Source of the DNA: Edaphochlamys debaryana
Lineage: Eukaryota; Chlorophyta; Chlorophyceae; Chlamydomonadales
NCBI GenBank assembly: GCA_016858145.1
Contig: JAEHOE010000001.1
Coordinates: 806,001-870,000 of the forward strand
Reading direction: 5' to 3'
Length of the DNA stretch: 64,000 nt
Shown here: in pieces, positions 38,608 through 49,974 of the stretch
Layout of the letters: each line of letters starts with the position of its first letter
Position numbering within the stretch: the stretch's first letter is position 1
Notes under the pieces: generated by a model
What the model saw: the letters and a program-made list of their open reading frames with translations, nothing else
The model's database searches: none
What the model was told of the DNA's origin: nothing
Made by a program: the position numbers and the translations under genes

Positions 38608-41600
38608 ATGTCGCTCAGCGTAGGGCTTGGCGTGACCCCGCTGCAGCGTGCGGTACATGCTGATGTGCGGCCCGCGCCGTTCGTCGGTCGTCCCTCGCGC
38701 GGCCGGCGTGCCCTCCGTGTGTGTGCGCACGTGGAGACGAAGGGCAAGAGCACGTCAGCCGATGTGCCTCCGGAGGCCATGCCCCCCGAGCATGCGACTG
38801 CGGCTGTCAAGGCCGCCAAGGCTCGGGCGCGGGCGTGGATGACGCCTGCCGAGGGCGCTCAGAAGCTGGGCGAGTTCCTGGGCCTCGGCCCGAACGGCCT
38901 GGAGCCCGCGACCACGGTGGAGCTGTCAGAGGAGCAGGTGGGGCTGTCTCTACCTTGCAAGCACAAACGCAGGGGCTGTTGCAACGCCTTTGCCCCCTCG
39001 GCCCCTGTGGTGTTGCCCAAGTGCCGTTGCGCCGCTCAGCTGCCCTACCGCCTCTCTCCCTGCCCCAGATCCTGGGCATCCTGGAGGCGGTGTGGCGGCG
39101 TGGAGACGCGGAGCTGGAGAAGGCCCTGTACGCCCACGCCAACGCAGTCACCAACAAGTGAGGGGGGGAGGGCGGGGGCGCAGCAGCTAGAAGACAGGCG
39201 GAGCCTTTACGCTATCCACCCTCCCCGCTGCAGCAGCAGCAGCAATCACCATTCGGGGTTGCCGATGTGCTAGCCCCAGCCTTGCTGCTGCTTGCGCAGT
39301 GAAAGTAAGGCCTCTACCTAACTCCCTCTCCTCCGCCCTCGGCCCCAGGTACTGCGGCGGCGGCGTGTACTACCGCGGTCTGATAGAGTTCAGCAACGTG
39401 TGTCAGAACGACTGCGGCTACTGCGGCATCCGCAACAACCAGAAGGACGTGTGGCGCTACACCATGCCCGAGGAGGAGGTGGTGGAGGTGGCCAAGTGGG
39501 CGCTGGAGAACGGAATCAGAAACATCATGCTGCAGGCGAGGGGGGCGGAAGGGGAGGGGGCGCGGGGGAAGGGCGGGGGTACGGACCTACCACATGTCCA
39601 GGGGCCGCCCCTGCGTGGGCCCTGCGCCAGATCCTGCCTTCCCCCTGGAGAAATGCAAGCTCATGGCTTACTCATCCCCCTCGCCTCCCCCCACTCCGTT
39701 GCCTCCCCAGGGCGGCGAGCTCCGCACCGAGCAGCGGCTGCAGTACCTTGAGCGAGTGACTGCGGCCATCCGCCGCGAGACCGTGGCCATGGACCTGGCC
39801 AAGCGGGCGGAGAGCGGCGCGGGGGCGCCCCCCGTGCTGCCCGGGGGCGAGGAGGAGCTGGGCGTGGCGGTGTCTCTGTCGGTGGGGGAGCTGCCCATCG
39901 AGGACTACGAGAGGCTGTTCAGGTGGGGGGGAAGAGGGAGGGGGAGAGGGGGAGTCAAGGAAGGCAAGGAACGTGGAGGAGAGACAGTTACGGAGTAAGC
40001 GCACCTCGCCTGACCCTGCCTCTCTGCCACCTGCCCTCGCCCGCGCAGGGCCGGCGCTCGTCGCTACCTGATCCGCATCGAGACGTCCAACCCCGACCTC
40101 TACCACGCCCTGCACCCCGCACCCATGTCCTGGCACCACCGGGTGGAGTGCCTCCAGAACCTCAAGAAGGTGGGGGCAGGGGGGGGAGGGTACAGCGGAG
40201 GAAGGGGCAGGGGGGCAGGTAACGCACACGACCCAGGGCAGCCCCAGCTCAACCCTCCGATCTCTCCCCCCCCCCCAGGTTGGCTTCATGCTGGGCACCG
40301 GGATCATGGTGGGCCTGCCCGGCCAGACGCTGCGGGACCTGGCCAGGGACGTGCTTTTCTTCAAGGAGGTCAAGGCCGACATGATCGGTGAGGGAGAGGG
40401 GGAGGGGGGAGGGGGGGGGCCCTAACTGATGTGGGTCGGCCTGCGGGAGTGAGGCATTCGGCCCTGCGAGCTGCCTCAGTCAAGCCTTGCCGTCCCCCTC
40501 CCAACTCCCCTCCCCCTAACCCCCTGTGCAGGCATGGGCCCGTTCATCACGCAGCCCGGCACCCCCGTGACTGCCACGTGGAACGAGCTGTACCCCGCCG
40601 TGGACAAGAACGCGCACATGCGCTCCATGTTCAGCCTCACGTGCACCATGAACGCGCTGGTGCGGCTGACCATGGGCAACCCCAACATCTCCGCCACCAC
40701 GGCGCTGCAGGCCATCGTGCCCACGGGCAGGGAGCTGGCGCTGGAGCGGGGGGCCAACGTGGTCATGCCAATTCTCACGCCCACAAAGTGAGGGCGGGGA
40801 GGGCAGAAGCGGGAGGGCGGGGCTGGGAATGAACGGCGGGTTGGCGGGGAGGCGCTTAGTCTGGCTATGCGGCAGGTCTTGCAATGGCCTCTAAAGCCCA
40901 GCTCCTGCATCCTTGCCGCAGGTATCGCGAGTCGTACCAGCTGTACGAGGGCAAGCCGTGCATCACGGACACTGCCGTACAGTGCCGGCGCTGCCTGGAC
41001 ATGCGCCTGCACAGCGTGGGCAAGACGTCTGCCGCGGGCGTGTGGGGCGACCCCGCGTCCTTCCTGCGCTCCATCGAGGGTCTGCACGTGCAGGGGCTGG
41101 GGGACAGCCCGGCGCTGGAGGCGGCGGCGTCGGCGGACTTCCACGATATGGTGAGGGGGGAGCGTGGGGGGCAGGGGGGTGGGGCAAGGGGGTGTTTCAG
41201 GGAGAGGCAGCTGCAAGTCGACAGTGGTCTCTTGGCCTTGGCCGCTCTGCAGCCCTGGCTAACCACCCCTGCTCCCCTCTCCTCCCATCTCTCCCCTGAC
41301 AGGGCGGCACCCCGCTGAGCCCCCTGCCGCTGCACCGCCTGGTGTATGTGCCCGAGGACCACGAGCCCCCGCCCAAGCCGCACGGCCGGGACAAGAAGGC
41401 GGTAGGGGGCGCGGCGCACGACAGCCACGACGACCCCGTGCCAGCGGGAGCGGCCAGCACGGCGGCGCACGCGGGGGCGGGGCGGGCTGGGGCCGCCCCG
41501 GGCGCCCTGGCCAGTCGGGCTCCCCGCCTGCGCGGCCCCAGCGCCGCCTCGCCCCTGCGGCCGGGGGCGGTGTCGGCGCGGGCGGCGGCGAGGCGGGCGG

Positions 41601-44269
41601 TGGCCTGCGCTGCCGCCGCCACGGGCCCGGCCCCCGGCGCCGCTGCGGGTGCGGCCCCGGGCCTCAGCAGCATCACCGCCAACGGAGTGCCGCGCATCAA
41701 TGTGGGCGTGTTCGGGGCCATGAACGCGGGTGAGGAGGGGCGGGGGGGACGGGTGGGGCGGGAGGGAGGAGCCAAGGGAGGCAGCCATGTGGTAGCCTCA
41801 CGTCCATCTTGGCGTGCTGCCTCTGACTACCCAGTTCCCCCCCCAGTTCCCCCCTCACTCCCCCTCTTCCCTCCCTCCCCCTCCCCCAGGCAAGTCCACC
41901 CTGGTCAACGCGCTGTCCCAGCAGGAGGCCTGCATCGTGGACTCCACCCCCGGCACCACAGCCGATGTGAAGCCCGTGCTCCTGGAACTGCACGACCTGG
42001 GGCCGGCCAAGCTGCTGGACACGGCGGGGCTGGACGAGCAGGGTGGGACGAGGGAGAGGGGGCGGGCGGGGTAACGGCTGTGGAGTGGGACGGATCGAGA
42101 GACGAGAACGAGAGGGGGGTTTGTTGGGCGGGCCGTCACGTGGGCCGCTGACTCCCTCTGCGCTTCCCACCCACCCCCGCTCCCCCCAGGCGAGCTCGGC
42201 GAGAAGAAGCGGCGCAAGGCGCTCAACTCGCTCAAGGAGTGCGATGTGGCGGTGGTGGTGGTGCCCTCGGACGTGCTGCGGGCGGCGAGGTGGGGGCAGG
42301 GGGATGGCGGGGGCAGGGGGGGGGGCAGGGCTGGTAGGTACCGGCGTGGGGCGTCGAGTGGCTTGGCAGCGCTGTTGTGTCCCCCGTTTGTCACCCTCGC
42401 CCTGCCCCCCTCCCTGCGCCCCTCCCCGCCTCCCCCCCAGGTCCCATCCCGGCTCCCTCTCCTCCGCGCTGCTGTGGGAGCGGCGCGTGCTGGAGCAGGC
42501 CGCCAAGTACGGCGTGTCCCCCGTGCTGCTGCTCAACGTCAAGGGCAGCGCGGAGCCCGCGGAGGTGGAGGCACTGCTGCAGGAGGCGAGGCAGGCGCTG
42601 GACCCAAGCGGAAAGGTGGGAGGAGGGAGAGGGATCAAGGGGAGGGGAGGCGGATTGTGGCATGTGGAACACGGCAGTTACCCCTCCTCAACTCCCCCTC
42701 CCCCCGCCCCCAGGTCCCCTCCATGGCTCTGGACCTGGTCCGCACGCCCCTGCACGAGCGCAGCACAAAGTGCGCAGAGTTCGTCAAGGTGGGACTTGGG
42801 GCGTTGCCGGGTGGTTGGAAGCGGTTAAGCGGAACAGGAGCGCCAGCTGCCTCAGCTGCCCCCTCCCTCTCCTCCCCCGTTGCAAGCCCCTCTTCACGCC
42901 CCTCCTCATGCCCCCGCCCTGCCTCCCACCTACCCCCCGCCCCCCAGGTTGGCGCCCGGCTCTCTGCCCGCTACGGCAAGCCGCTCCCCGGCTGCCTGCC
43001 CCGCTGGTGCCTGGGCAAGGGCAGCATGGTGCTCATGGTCATTCCCATGGACGCGGAGACGCCCGGCGGCCGGCTGCTGCGGCCCCAGGCGCAGGTGCAG
43101 GAGGAGGCCATCCGCGCGTGGGCCACGGTGCTGAGCGTGCGGCTGGACCTGGACGCGGCGAGGGGCAGGCTGGGGCCCGAGGCGAGGGAGGCGGAGCGGC
43201 AGCGCTTCGCGGGGGTCATCCGCATGCTGCAGGACAACCAGGGGCCCAGCCTCGTGGTCACGGACTCGCAGGTGGGGGGCGGGGGAGCGGGGGAGGGGGG
43301 GTCGGGCTCGAGGTGCGTGCGAGGTGCCTTCTGCCGACTCTCAAACAGCGCTCATCACTCCGCCTCCCCCTCTCCTCCCCCTCCCCCGCTCTCAGGCTGT
43401 GGACGTGGTCGCCCCCTGGACCTCCGACCCCTCCAGCGGCGCCCCGCTGGTCCCCTTCACCACCTTCTCCATTGCCATGGCCTACCAGCAGAGCGGGGGC
43501 AACCTGGGGCTGTTTGTGGAGGGGCTGGCGGCGCTCAACGGCCTGCGCGAGGGCGACCGGGTGCTCATCTCCGAGGCGTGCAACCACAACCGCATCACCG
43601 AGGCGTGCAACGACATCGGAATGGTGCAGATCCCGCAAAAGCTGGAGAAGATGATGGGGGGGCAGAAGCTGGCCATCGAGCACTCGTTCGGGAGGGGTGA
43701 GCGGGGAGGGGGGGGGGTTGAGAGGGACGGGTGCCCTGTGGGAGGGGATGGACGCCTGCCCGATCAATCGTGTGGACCGTAACGGCACTGGTGGCCTATG
43801 CTTATCGGGACCCTTCCACGCCTTCCCTCCCCAGAGTTTCCCGAGCTTGAGACGGGCAAGCTGGGGGCCTTCAAGCTCGTCATCCACTGCGGGGGGTGCA
43901 TGATCGACTCACAGAAGGTGAGGGCCGTGGGGGTACGGACTCGGGGGCTGAAGAGGGACCCATGCCCCGTTGCTGCCGCTCAGCAGTACCCATACATGTG
44001 CCACCCTCCGACCTCTTCCCTCTCCCCCCTGCCCTCTCCCCCCTGCCCTCCCCCCTCTCTCCCCCCAGATGCAGCAGCGCATGTTTGACCTGGGCGAGGC
44101 GCACGTGCCGGTGGTCAACTACGGAGTCTTCTTCTCGTGGGCCGCGTCGCCAGAGGCACTGCGGAGGGCGCTGGAGCCCTGGGGCGTGGAGCCGCCGCCG
44201 CGGCTCATGGCGGGAGGCGCGGGGCCCGCGCCGACGGCGCAGCAGCCGGCGGGGGCGGGCGCGCGCTGA
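38608..44269 (+). CDS. HYDEF: [FeFe]-hydrogenase maturase HydEF fusion, copy 2
   Basis: Seventeen exons: 38608-38937, 39069-39157, 39349-39535, 39711-39922, 40049-40169, 40279-40387, 40532-40787, 40922-41150, 41303-41729, 41890-42042, 42190-42289, 42441-42615, 42714-42788, 42948-43271, 43396-43696, 43835-43917 and 44069-44269, giving 1123 residues, the same length as copy 1. Domain order is transit peptide, HydE radical SAM (CQNDCGYC), variable Ala/Gly/Pro linker, HydF GTPase (AGKST, STPGTT, DTAG) and the HydF Fe-S scaffold (CNH and HCGGC). The P-loop is split by the intron between exons 9 and 10. Intron 3 has a GC donor: CAG is followed by GCGAGG, and the next exon restores LQGGEL. Introns 5 and 10 differ from copy 1 although the exons do not. 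Its 3' end is 1.2 kb from HYDA-C, in the same orientation. Confidence 0.95.
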
Positions 44270-44981
44270 GGCGGGAGATGCAGTTGAGGAGGAGGGAGCT
44301 TACTGATGTCGTGTGGAAAGCGAGAGAGAAAGGGGCGTTACACAGTCCTTTGGGTATGGGGGCGTCCAGGTACGCAGCAGAGTGTCTGGTTGCGGCTTGG
44401 CTGGATGCAGTCGGGGGCAGGATTAAGCGCACAGCTGTGTTTCAGGCGGAAGGACTCAAGTATGGCTGAGGAGTCACTCCTTGCTGATTGCGCATTGCGA
44501 GGCGTACGCTCGATTCTAGTATTCTTTTGGGGCGCCGATCCGCCGACCTGGCGCGTCTACCAACACTGCACACTTGAGGGCGTGATACGCTGAGGAGGTT
44601 CTCGAAGCGGCCTTCACCGTCTACATCTTATGCAGTTCAGGACTGCAGCCACCCCCTTGGTGTAACTCTTCTACCGTGTCCCTGCATGTTACGCCTGCGG
44701 GCGTGCCCGTTGTCCCAGAGGAGAGAGAGGGATACTACACAGGCTCCCAGAGGGTGCAGCAATGCCGCCTGTTCCAAGCAGCACGGGGTCTCTCGGGCAA
44801 AGGAGCCGCCGGGGTTGGGCGTTGAGAACCTTGGGATATTGGGTTGTGCCTCACAGCAGCTTAGCAGGCCGGCACAGGGTGGCCAGGTGGGGGCCGCTTG
44901 TGCCGCGTGCCGCCGTCAGCCGCCCAGGCCGGCTGATTCCGGCTGGTTACGGCCTGGGGCTTCGGAAGCTGTTTACTTCGA

Positions 44982-45019
44982 CCCGAAGTCGCACTTACGG
45001 CCCGAAGTCGCACTTCCGG
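44982..45019 (+). repeat. 19-bp tandem direct repeat upstream of HYDA-C
   Basis: The unit CCCGAAGTCGCACTTACGG is followed directly by a copy with one change (TTCCGG in place of TTACGG). It lies about 470 bp upstream of the HYDA-C start. It could be a regulatory duplication or chance; no counterpart was noticed upstream of HYDA-B. Confidence 0.6.
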
Positions 45020-45340
45020 TGTCGCGCCAAAGACAGTTTGCTGTTCCTCATCGCGCGCGTGTAGGGGCCAGCACGGGATGTGCACTTCAGGGCTCTGAAA
45101 CTGGGGTTGCGGTCCCGGACTCCGAGACGGACGAGAAACCCTTGACAAACCTGATGGCCTTGGCGGCCGTCTCGCGACAGCCCCGACATGATGCCAGCGC
45201 GTAGAGTGGCAGCTGAGTGTTGCGGATTCAGTCACACGAGAATGGGGCCGCCGACGAGGCACAGCTTCCGCTGGGGCTTGCGTCGATTGCCGATCCGGAG
45301 AGGTGCCGCCATCAAATTGGCTGGGCGCCTTGAAGTCTTG

Positions 45341-45350
45341 TGTATAATTG
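45341..45350 (+). promoter_or_regulatory. TATA-like element of HYDA-C
   Basis: TGTATAATTG is an AT-rich box in a GC-rich setting, 138 bp upstream of the HYDA-C ATG, a plausible distance for a TATA box plus a 5' leader. Confidence 0.4.
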
Positions 45351-45487
45351 ACATCAAGCTGACACCACACACTCACTCGACCACACAGGGCTCACAACCG
45401 GCGCTGTCACGAACACAACTTTTTGCCGCTTGGCCCTAGGCCTGCACAACCCCTGTTGCACAGGCACATCCATACTAGCTCTTCGCG

Positions 45488-48019
45488 ATGGCGTTTGCGC
45501 TTCAGGCCACCTCTCTGGGCCCCCTCGTGGGCCCGTCGCATCGCCGTGCCGCCCCGATTCCCGTTATCACGCCCACGGTCCTCCCGAATGTCTGCAGCCT
45601 CGCACCTCGTCCTGCGCCCATTGCGCCTCGTCAAGGTTAGCTTCGCGCTTCAGCATAACGTCTGTCCTTGATGTAAGGACGTCGCCTGAAGGACTTGACT
45701 TGCGAGTCGGTCCGCTGTCCCCCTCCGCTCCGCAGTGCCCGTGATGCGCGCTGTGGCCGAGGCAGCACCTCCAGCTGCTGCTGAGCCTCACTGGAAGCAG
45801 GCAATCGCGGAGCTCGGTGAGCCAAGGCCGATGGCGGGTGCTTAGAGCACTGCGAGGCGCAGTGTGCACGCTTCCTCGGTGATCTAGAACCGCCCACAGC
45901 TTCTGTTCACAATTGCAACCCCACTGCCGTTATGGGCACTGTCCTGGCCGGTAACTCGCATGGCGGCGGTCTGGTCCGCCGGCGGTCAAGCTTCGCGCCA
46001 AAACCTTCTGACGATTATTCTTCGCGCGCAGACAAACCGAAGACCGACCCGACCCGCAAGATCGTCATTTGCTCTGTGAGTAGAGTCAAGGGACTTCGCG
46101 AACGTGTGGAGAAACACTTGCCTCACCCCGCCCTAGCGCGACATTTCACAACCCCTCCCCTTCCGCCACTTCGCCACTTCGCCATCGCCTTTTCGTTCCG
46201 CAGGTCGCCCCGGCCGTGCGAGTGGCCATTGCCGAGTCCTTCGGCCTTGCCCCCGGCACCACAACGCCCGACCAGCTGGCTGAGGCCCTTCGCCGCCTGG
46301 GCTTCGACCACGTGTACGACACGCTCTTCGCCGCTGATTTGACGATCATGGAGGAGGGCACCGAGCTCATCCACCGCCTCAAGGAGCACCTTGCCCAGCA
46401 CCCCGACCACGAGTAAGCTTGGGCGGTGGGCGCAGGGGCTTTACTGCGTGGGCCACGCCTGACCCAATGTAGCGTGCTCATATCTGCATCCGTGACCCAT
46501 ATCAGCCGACCCAGATGAAAGGCTACAATGCCTTCTAAGCCCTTGCGCCCCGTACTTGCTTTGCCCCCAGGGAGCCCCTCCCCATGTTCACGTCCTGCTG
46601 CCCCGGCTGGGTCGGCATGATGGAGAAGTCGTACCCCGACCTCATCCCCTACGTCTCGTCCTGCAAGAGCCCCCAGATGATGATGGGGACGGTCGTCAAG
46701 ACGTACCTGGCGGACAAGAAGGTGGGGCCAGCACGGGCTTTGAAGGGAGCACTAAGGCGGGGCGGCGGGTAGGGATCGGTAGGCGTACGGATATGGCTCT
46801 GTGCCGATGTGGGTTTCGAGCCATGCCAACGCCCGTGTGCTCCCCTCCTCGTCGCCCCCCTCTCCCCTCAGGGCCTGGACCCCAAGGACATCTGCATGGT
46901 CTCGATCATGCCCTGCGTGCGCAAGCAGGGAGAGGCCGACCGGCCCTGGTTTGAGCACACTGAGGGCGTGCGGGACGTCGACCACGTCATCACCACCGCC
47001 GAGCTGGGCAACATTTTGAAGGAGCGCAACATCAACCTGCCGGAGCTCGCCGGGGTCGAGTTCGACCACCCTCTGGGCGACGGCTCGGGCGGCGCTGTTC
47101 TGTTCGGCACCACTGGTGGCGTCATGGAGGCCGCCCTGCGCACGGTGAGGCGCAGTCCTGTTCCACGTTTTGGGGAAGCGGTCAACTGGGTTTGTCTGGC
47201 GCAGGCACTGGTGCTAGCCTCATCCCAGCTCCATCCTCCGTGCACCCCAGCCCCTTCCCTCCACTCCGTCCTTGCCTCACCCCTCCCGTCCCCTCCCCTC
47301 AGGCCTACGAGGTGATCACGGGCAAGCCCATGGAGCGCCTCAACTTCACCGAGGTCCGTGGCGTGGACGGAATCAAGGAGGCTGCAGTCACGCTCACCCC
47401 CGCACCCGGCTCCGAGCTTGCCGAGCTGCTCAAAGCCAAGTGCGAGGCCAAGGCGGAGGCCAAGGCTGGGCCTATCGCCTGGAAGGGCGATGCCTGCGAC
47501 AACAGCATCAACCTCCGCATCGCCGTGGCCAACGGCCTGGGCAACGCCAAGAAGCTCATCACCAAGATGCAGGCTGGGGAGGCGGCCTATGACTTTGTCG
47601 AGGTCATGGCCTGCCCCGCCGGCTGCGTGGGTGGCGGCGGCCAGCCCCGCTCCACGGACAAGCAGGTGACGCAGAAGCGCCAGGCGGCGCTGTACAACCT
47701 GGACGAGAAGTCCGCCATCCGCCGCTCGCACGAAAACCCCGCCGTACAGAAGCTGTACGAGGAGTACTTCGATGCGCCCAACTCCCACAAGGCGCACGAG
47801 ATGCTGGTGAGATGGCATGCAGGCTCGGGGGTATGCAGTTAGTCGACCGGTGGAAGTAGGATATGTGCAGCAAGCCAACCCAACTGGCCGTGCTTGTTGC
47901 TGCTCGTCTCTTCTCCCGACTACTACCATGCATGTGCTGACCCTTTCCTCACACAACCCCTCACCTCGCTTATCCTTCAGCACACACACTACGTGGCGGG
48001 TGGCGTGGAGGCCGAGTAA
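45488..48019 (+). CDS. HYDA: [FeFe]-hydrogenase, chloroplast, copy C
   Basis: Eight exons: 45488-45635, 45736-45816, 46032-46075, 46204-46412, 46571-46721, 46872-47144, 47303-47806 and 47981-48019, giving 482 residues. The transit peptide ([20 protein letters not shown]) is unlike those of the other copies. H-cluster loops are intact: [19 protein letters not shown] and [14 protein letters not shown]. The last intron (47807-47980) splits the terminal motif ML-HTHY, is absent from the near-identical copy B, and leaves a 13-codon last exon ending GGVEAE instead of GGVENE. The gene is a mosaic. Intron 4 and the start of intron 5 match copy D. The rest of intron 5, exon 6, intron 6 and exon 7 match copy B. 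This points to gene conversion with both relatives. It is transcribed away from the palindrome centre, like HYDA-D behind it. Confidence 0.95.
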
Positions 48020-49974
48020 TGGGCTTGCGTAACTGGCACGGGGGCGGATGTTGTGTGGGAGCGAGCAAAGCGGGAGTGGCACAGCAGCAGTCGACATGCC
48101 AGCGAGGTAGCCCAGAGCTAGCTGCGCATGCAATTGAAGGTGGGGCACCTGACGATGGGCCTGGGGTGAAAGAACTCAATGTGGTTATCCTGATGGCGGG
48201 TAGGGAGGATCCTGTGATGCTGCCAGGAGCAGCCGGGCCATTGCCCTGACTAGTCATAGACTGCACGCACTGATCGACACAGTGATAAAGATGGGCAGCA
48301 ATTGAAGTGGGTGGGTGTGGGCGAAGTGTTTCTGCCCTGCCGTCACCAGAGCGAGTCATGTTTGGAGCTTCGTTCGTGTGGTCTTGTTGCATATTGGTGG
48401 AACGCTGGAGCCGGCTGGGGATGCCCAGGCGCAGGCACTAACCGGTGCGGGCCTGCAGTGGGTTCTGCTTTATGAGTGAACCTTCCCTTGGGTTTTGTGC
48501 TTATGTTGCGTCGGATTAATGGTACATTCGGGCGGAGAAAGGGATCCCTGGGGGGGTATTTATGTTTGGGTTGTTGTTGTGGCAGCGCCCTCTACCAAGA
48601 GGGCAGGGTGGCAGGGTTCAACCCTGATGAGTTGTGGTGGTGCTCGCTGCACTGTCGCAAAGCGTCGATGCCTTAGAGGGGGCCTTCAGCGTGAGGCACA
48701 CGGCCGCAGCGCCGCACACCCGACATATATGACGGCCAGGGCCAAGATGGCCCTCTCGTTGCAAGGCCTCCTAGGCAACCATGCTGAGGGCTCCAGCAAG
48801 CAATGCTTCTTGGCCCTTGAGAAGCCTCAAGTGTTATGTGGCGGGCAAGGGGGTGGGCAAAAGTGGTCGCCCAACCCTGGCCGGTCTGGCCCCATGCAGT
48901 AAGGGTTCCGGGAAGAACAACAGCAGTGTGCAGGACACACACAGCGAGGATGCGACTGCAACAGCAGGAACCGCTTCCAAGGGGGTTACGGGGATACCAG
49001 TGAAGGCACGGTGGGTGTAGAAGACATCAACGAAGCGAGGCGCTTGGTTGTGGCGTAGGGCGTGTGTCGCAGACTACGCAGACCTGTGGGGCTTACCGAG
49101 TGTCGTCGTCGCCTGTCAACCGGGAGGGCCCGCGAGGGCAAAGGAGCACGCAATGTCTCGCGGGTGGAAACGCACACGAGTTATGGAAACGGGGGGAGGG
49201 CGAGCTGCCGGGGCCGGCCAGGCACGGTGGGTACACTCTGAACCCACCCCTGGGACCGGTGTGCTTGGCCCGGGCCTCCCCGGGCCCTCGTGGGCCTGTT
49301 CCTTGCCATGCTGCTCCCGAGGTCGTGCGAAAGAGAGCCGGTGGCGTTGCAAATGAACACCAGGAAGCAGAAAGAGGAGCTGGTCTTGCCGGGGTATGGG
49401 CCTGCGGCGTGCCAGCCGGGGATGGACAGCTGCTCGGGGGATGGACAGCTCGGCGTTAGGCGGGGCGGGTGTACCTCCTCAACGTACCGGCCGCGTGACT
49501 GGAGTCCTGCGACCTGACGCAGTCATAATCCAATGCCTTGACTGCAACACAGGAGGGTTCTTTGGCGTCTAGGCTGAGCTGCGCGCGGCGGTTTCGCGCG
49601 GTCGCTTTTCCGAGACGGAATCCTAGTGGGTCTCCGGGCGTGGCTTTCGCACGCCTGGCGCCCTGTGCGTGTTGCGACAACGATACAGGAACCGGCCAAG
49701 GGTAAGGGCCAGCGAGCGTCCTTTGAACGGAGTGACAGGGCGGAATCCCCCGTGCATGGTGGCCGCTTTCCTCGACCTTCCGCGGCTACATAAAGCAGCG
49801 ACCGGCCCCCGACGCGCAGCAAACACGAATACACCCACAACAGACACATAGCCTATCGCGACCTAAAGCCATAACGCCTGTAACCTGTCGTCCTTGACCG
49901 AATCGCCGCGACAGTCCACCCCGCGTCGCGTGCGTGCGCTTTGTTCCCTGAAACCTTAGCCGAATCGGGCAGTC
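48020..49974. other. Intergenic: HYDA-C 3' region and HYDA-D upstream
   Basis: About 2 kb without a supported gene. A 14-bp direct repeat (GGGGATGGACAGCT) occurs twice near 49419-49450. A TATA-like box is present near 49787. A GTAC core lies near 49482. A stretch near 48610 recalls a tRNA T-arm but has the wrong loop size. Confidence 0.4.
49783..49794 (+). promoter_or_regulatory. TATA-like element of HYDA-D
   Basis: The sequence GGCTACATAAAGCAG spans this position, about 185 bp upstream of the HYDA-D ATG. It resembles the CATAAAAG box upstream of HYDG. Confidence 0.4.

Larger units (their letters stand above)
35009..44326 (-). repeat. Right arm of the 9.3-kb inverted repeat (HYDG-2/HYDEF-2)
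   Basis: Reverse-complement match of 23553-32880. Both genes and their shared promoter are complete in this arm as well. The HYDG introns and HYDEF introns 1, 7-9 and 13 are almost the same as in the left arm. HYDEF introns 5 (40170-40278) and 10 (42043-42189) are strongly different, and intron 4 partly so. Beyond 44326 similarity stops abruptly. Confidence 0.9.
44270..45487. other. Intergenic: HYDEF-2 3' region and HYDA-C upstream
   Basis: No gene is supported. The first 57 bp belong to the inverted arm. A 172-codon plus-strand frame (44686-45204) shows no domain. A two-unit 19-bp tandem repeat lies at 44982-45019 and a TATA-like TGTATAATTG at 45341-45350. Confidence 0.4.

Noticed and set aside
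23553..44326. Inverted repeat as a pure assembly artefact
   Set aside because: The arms differ in several introns, in the HYDG transit peptide and in a few HYDEF residues, and are separated by unique DNA; a duplicated contig would be identical. Long reads would still be decisive.
48580..48630. tRNA-like stretch with GGTTCAA
   Set aside because: The possible T-arm has a five-base loop if the stem is maximal, and no acceptor or anticodon arms fit around it.
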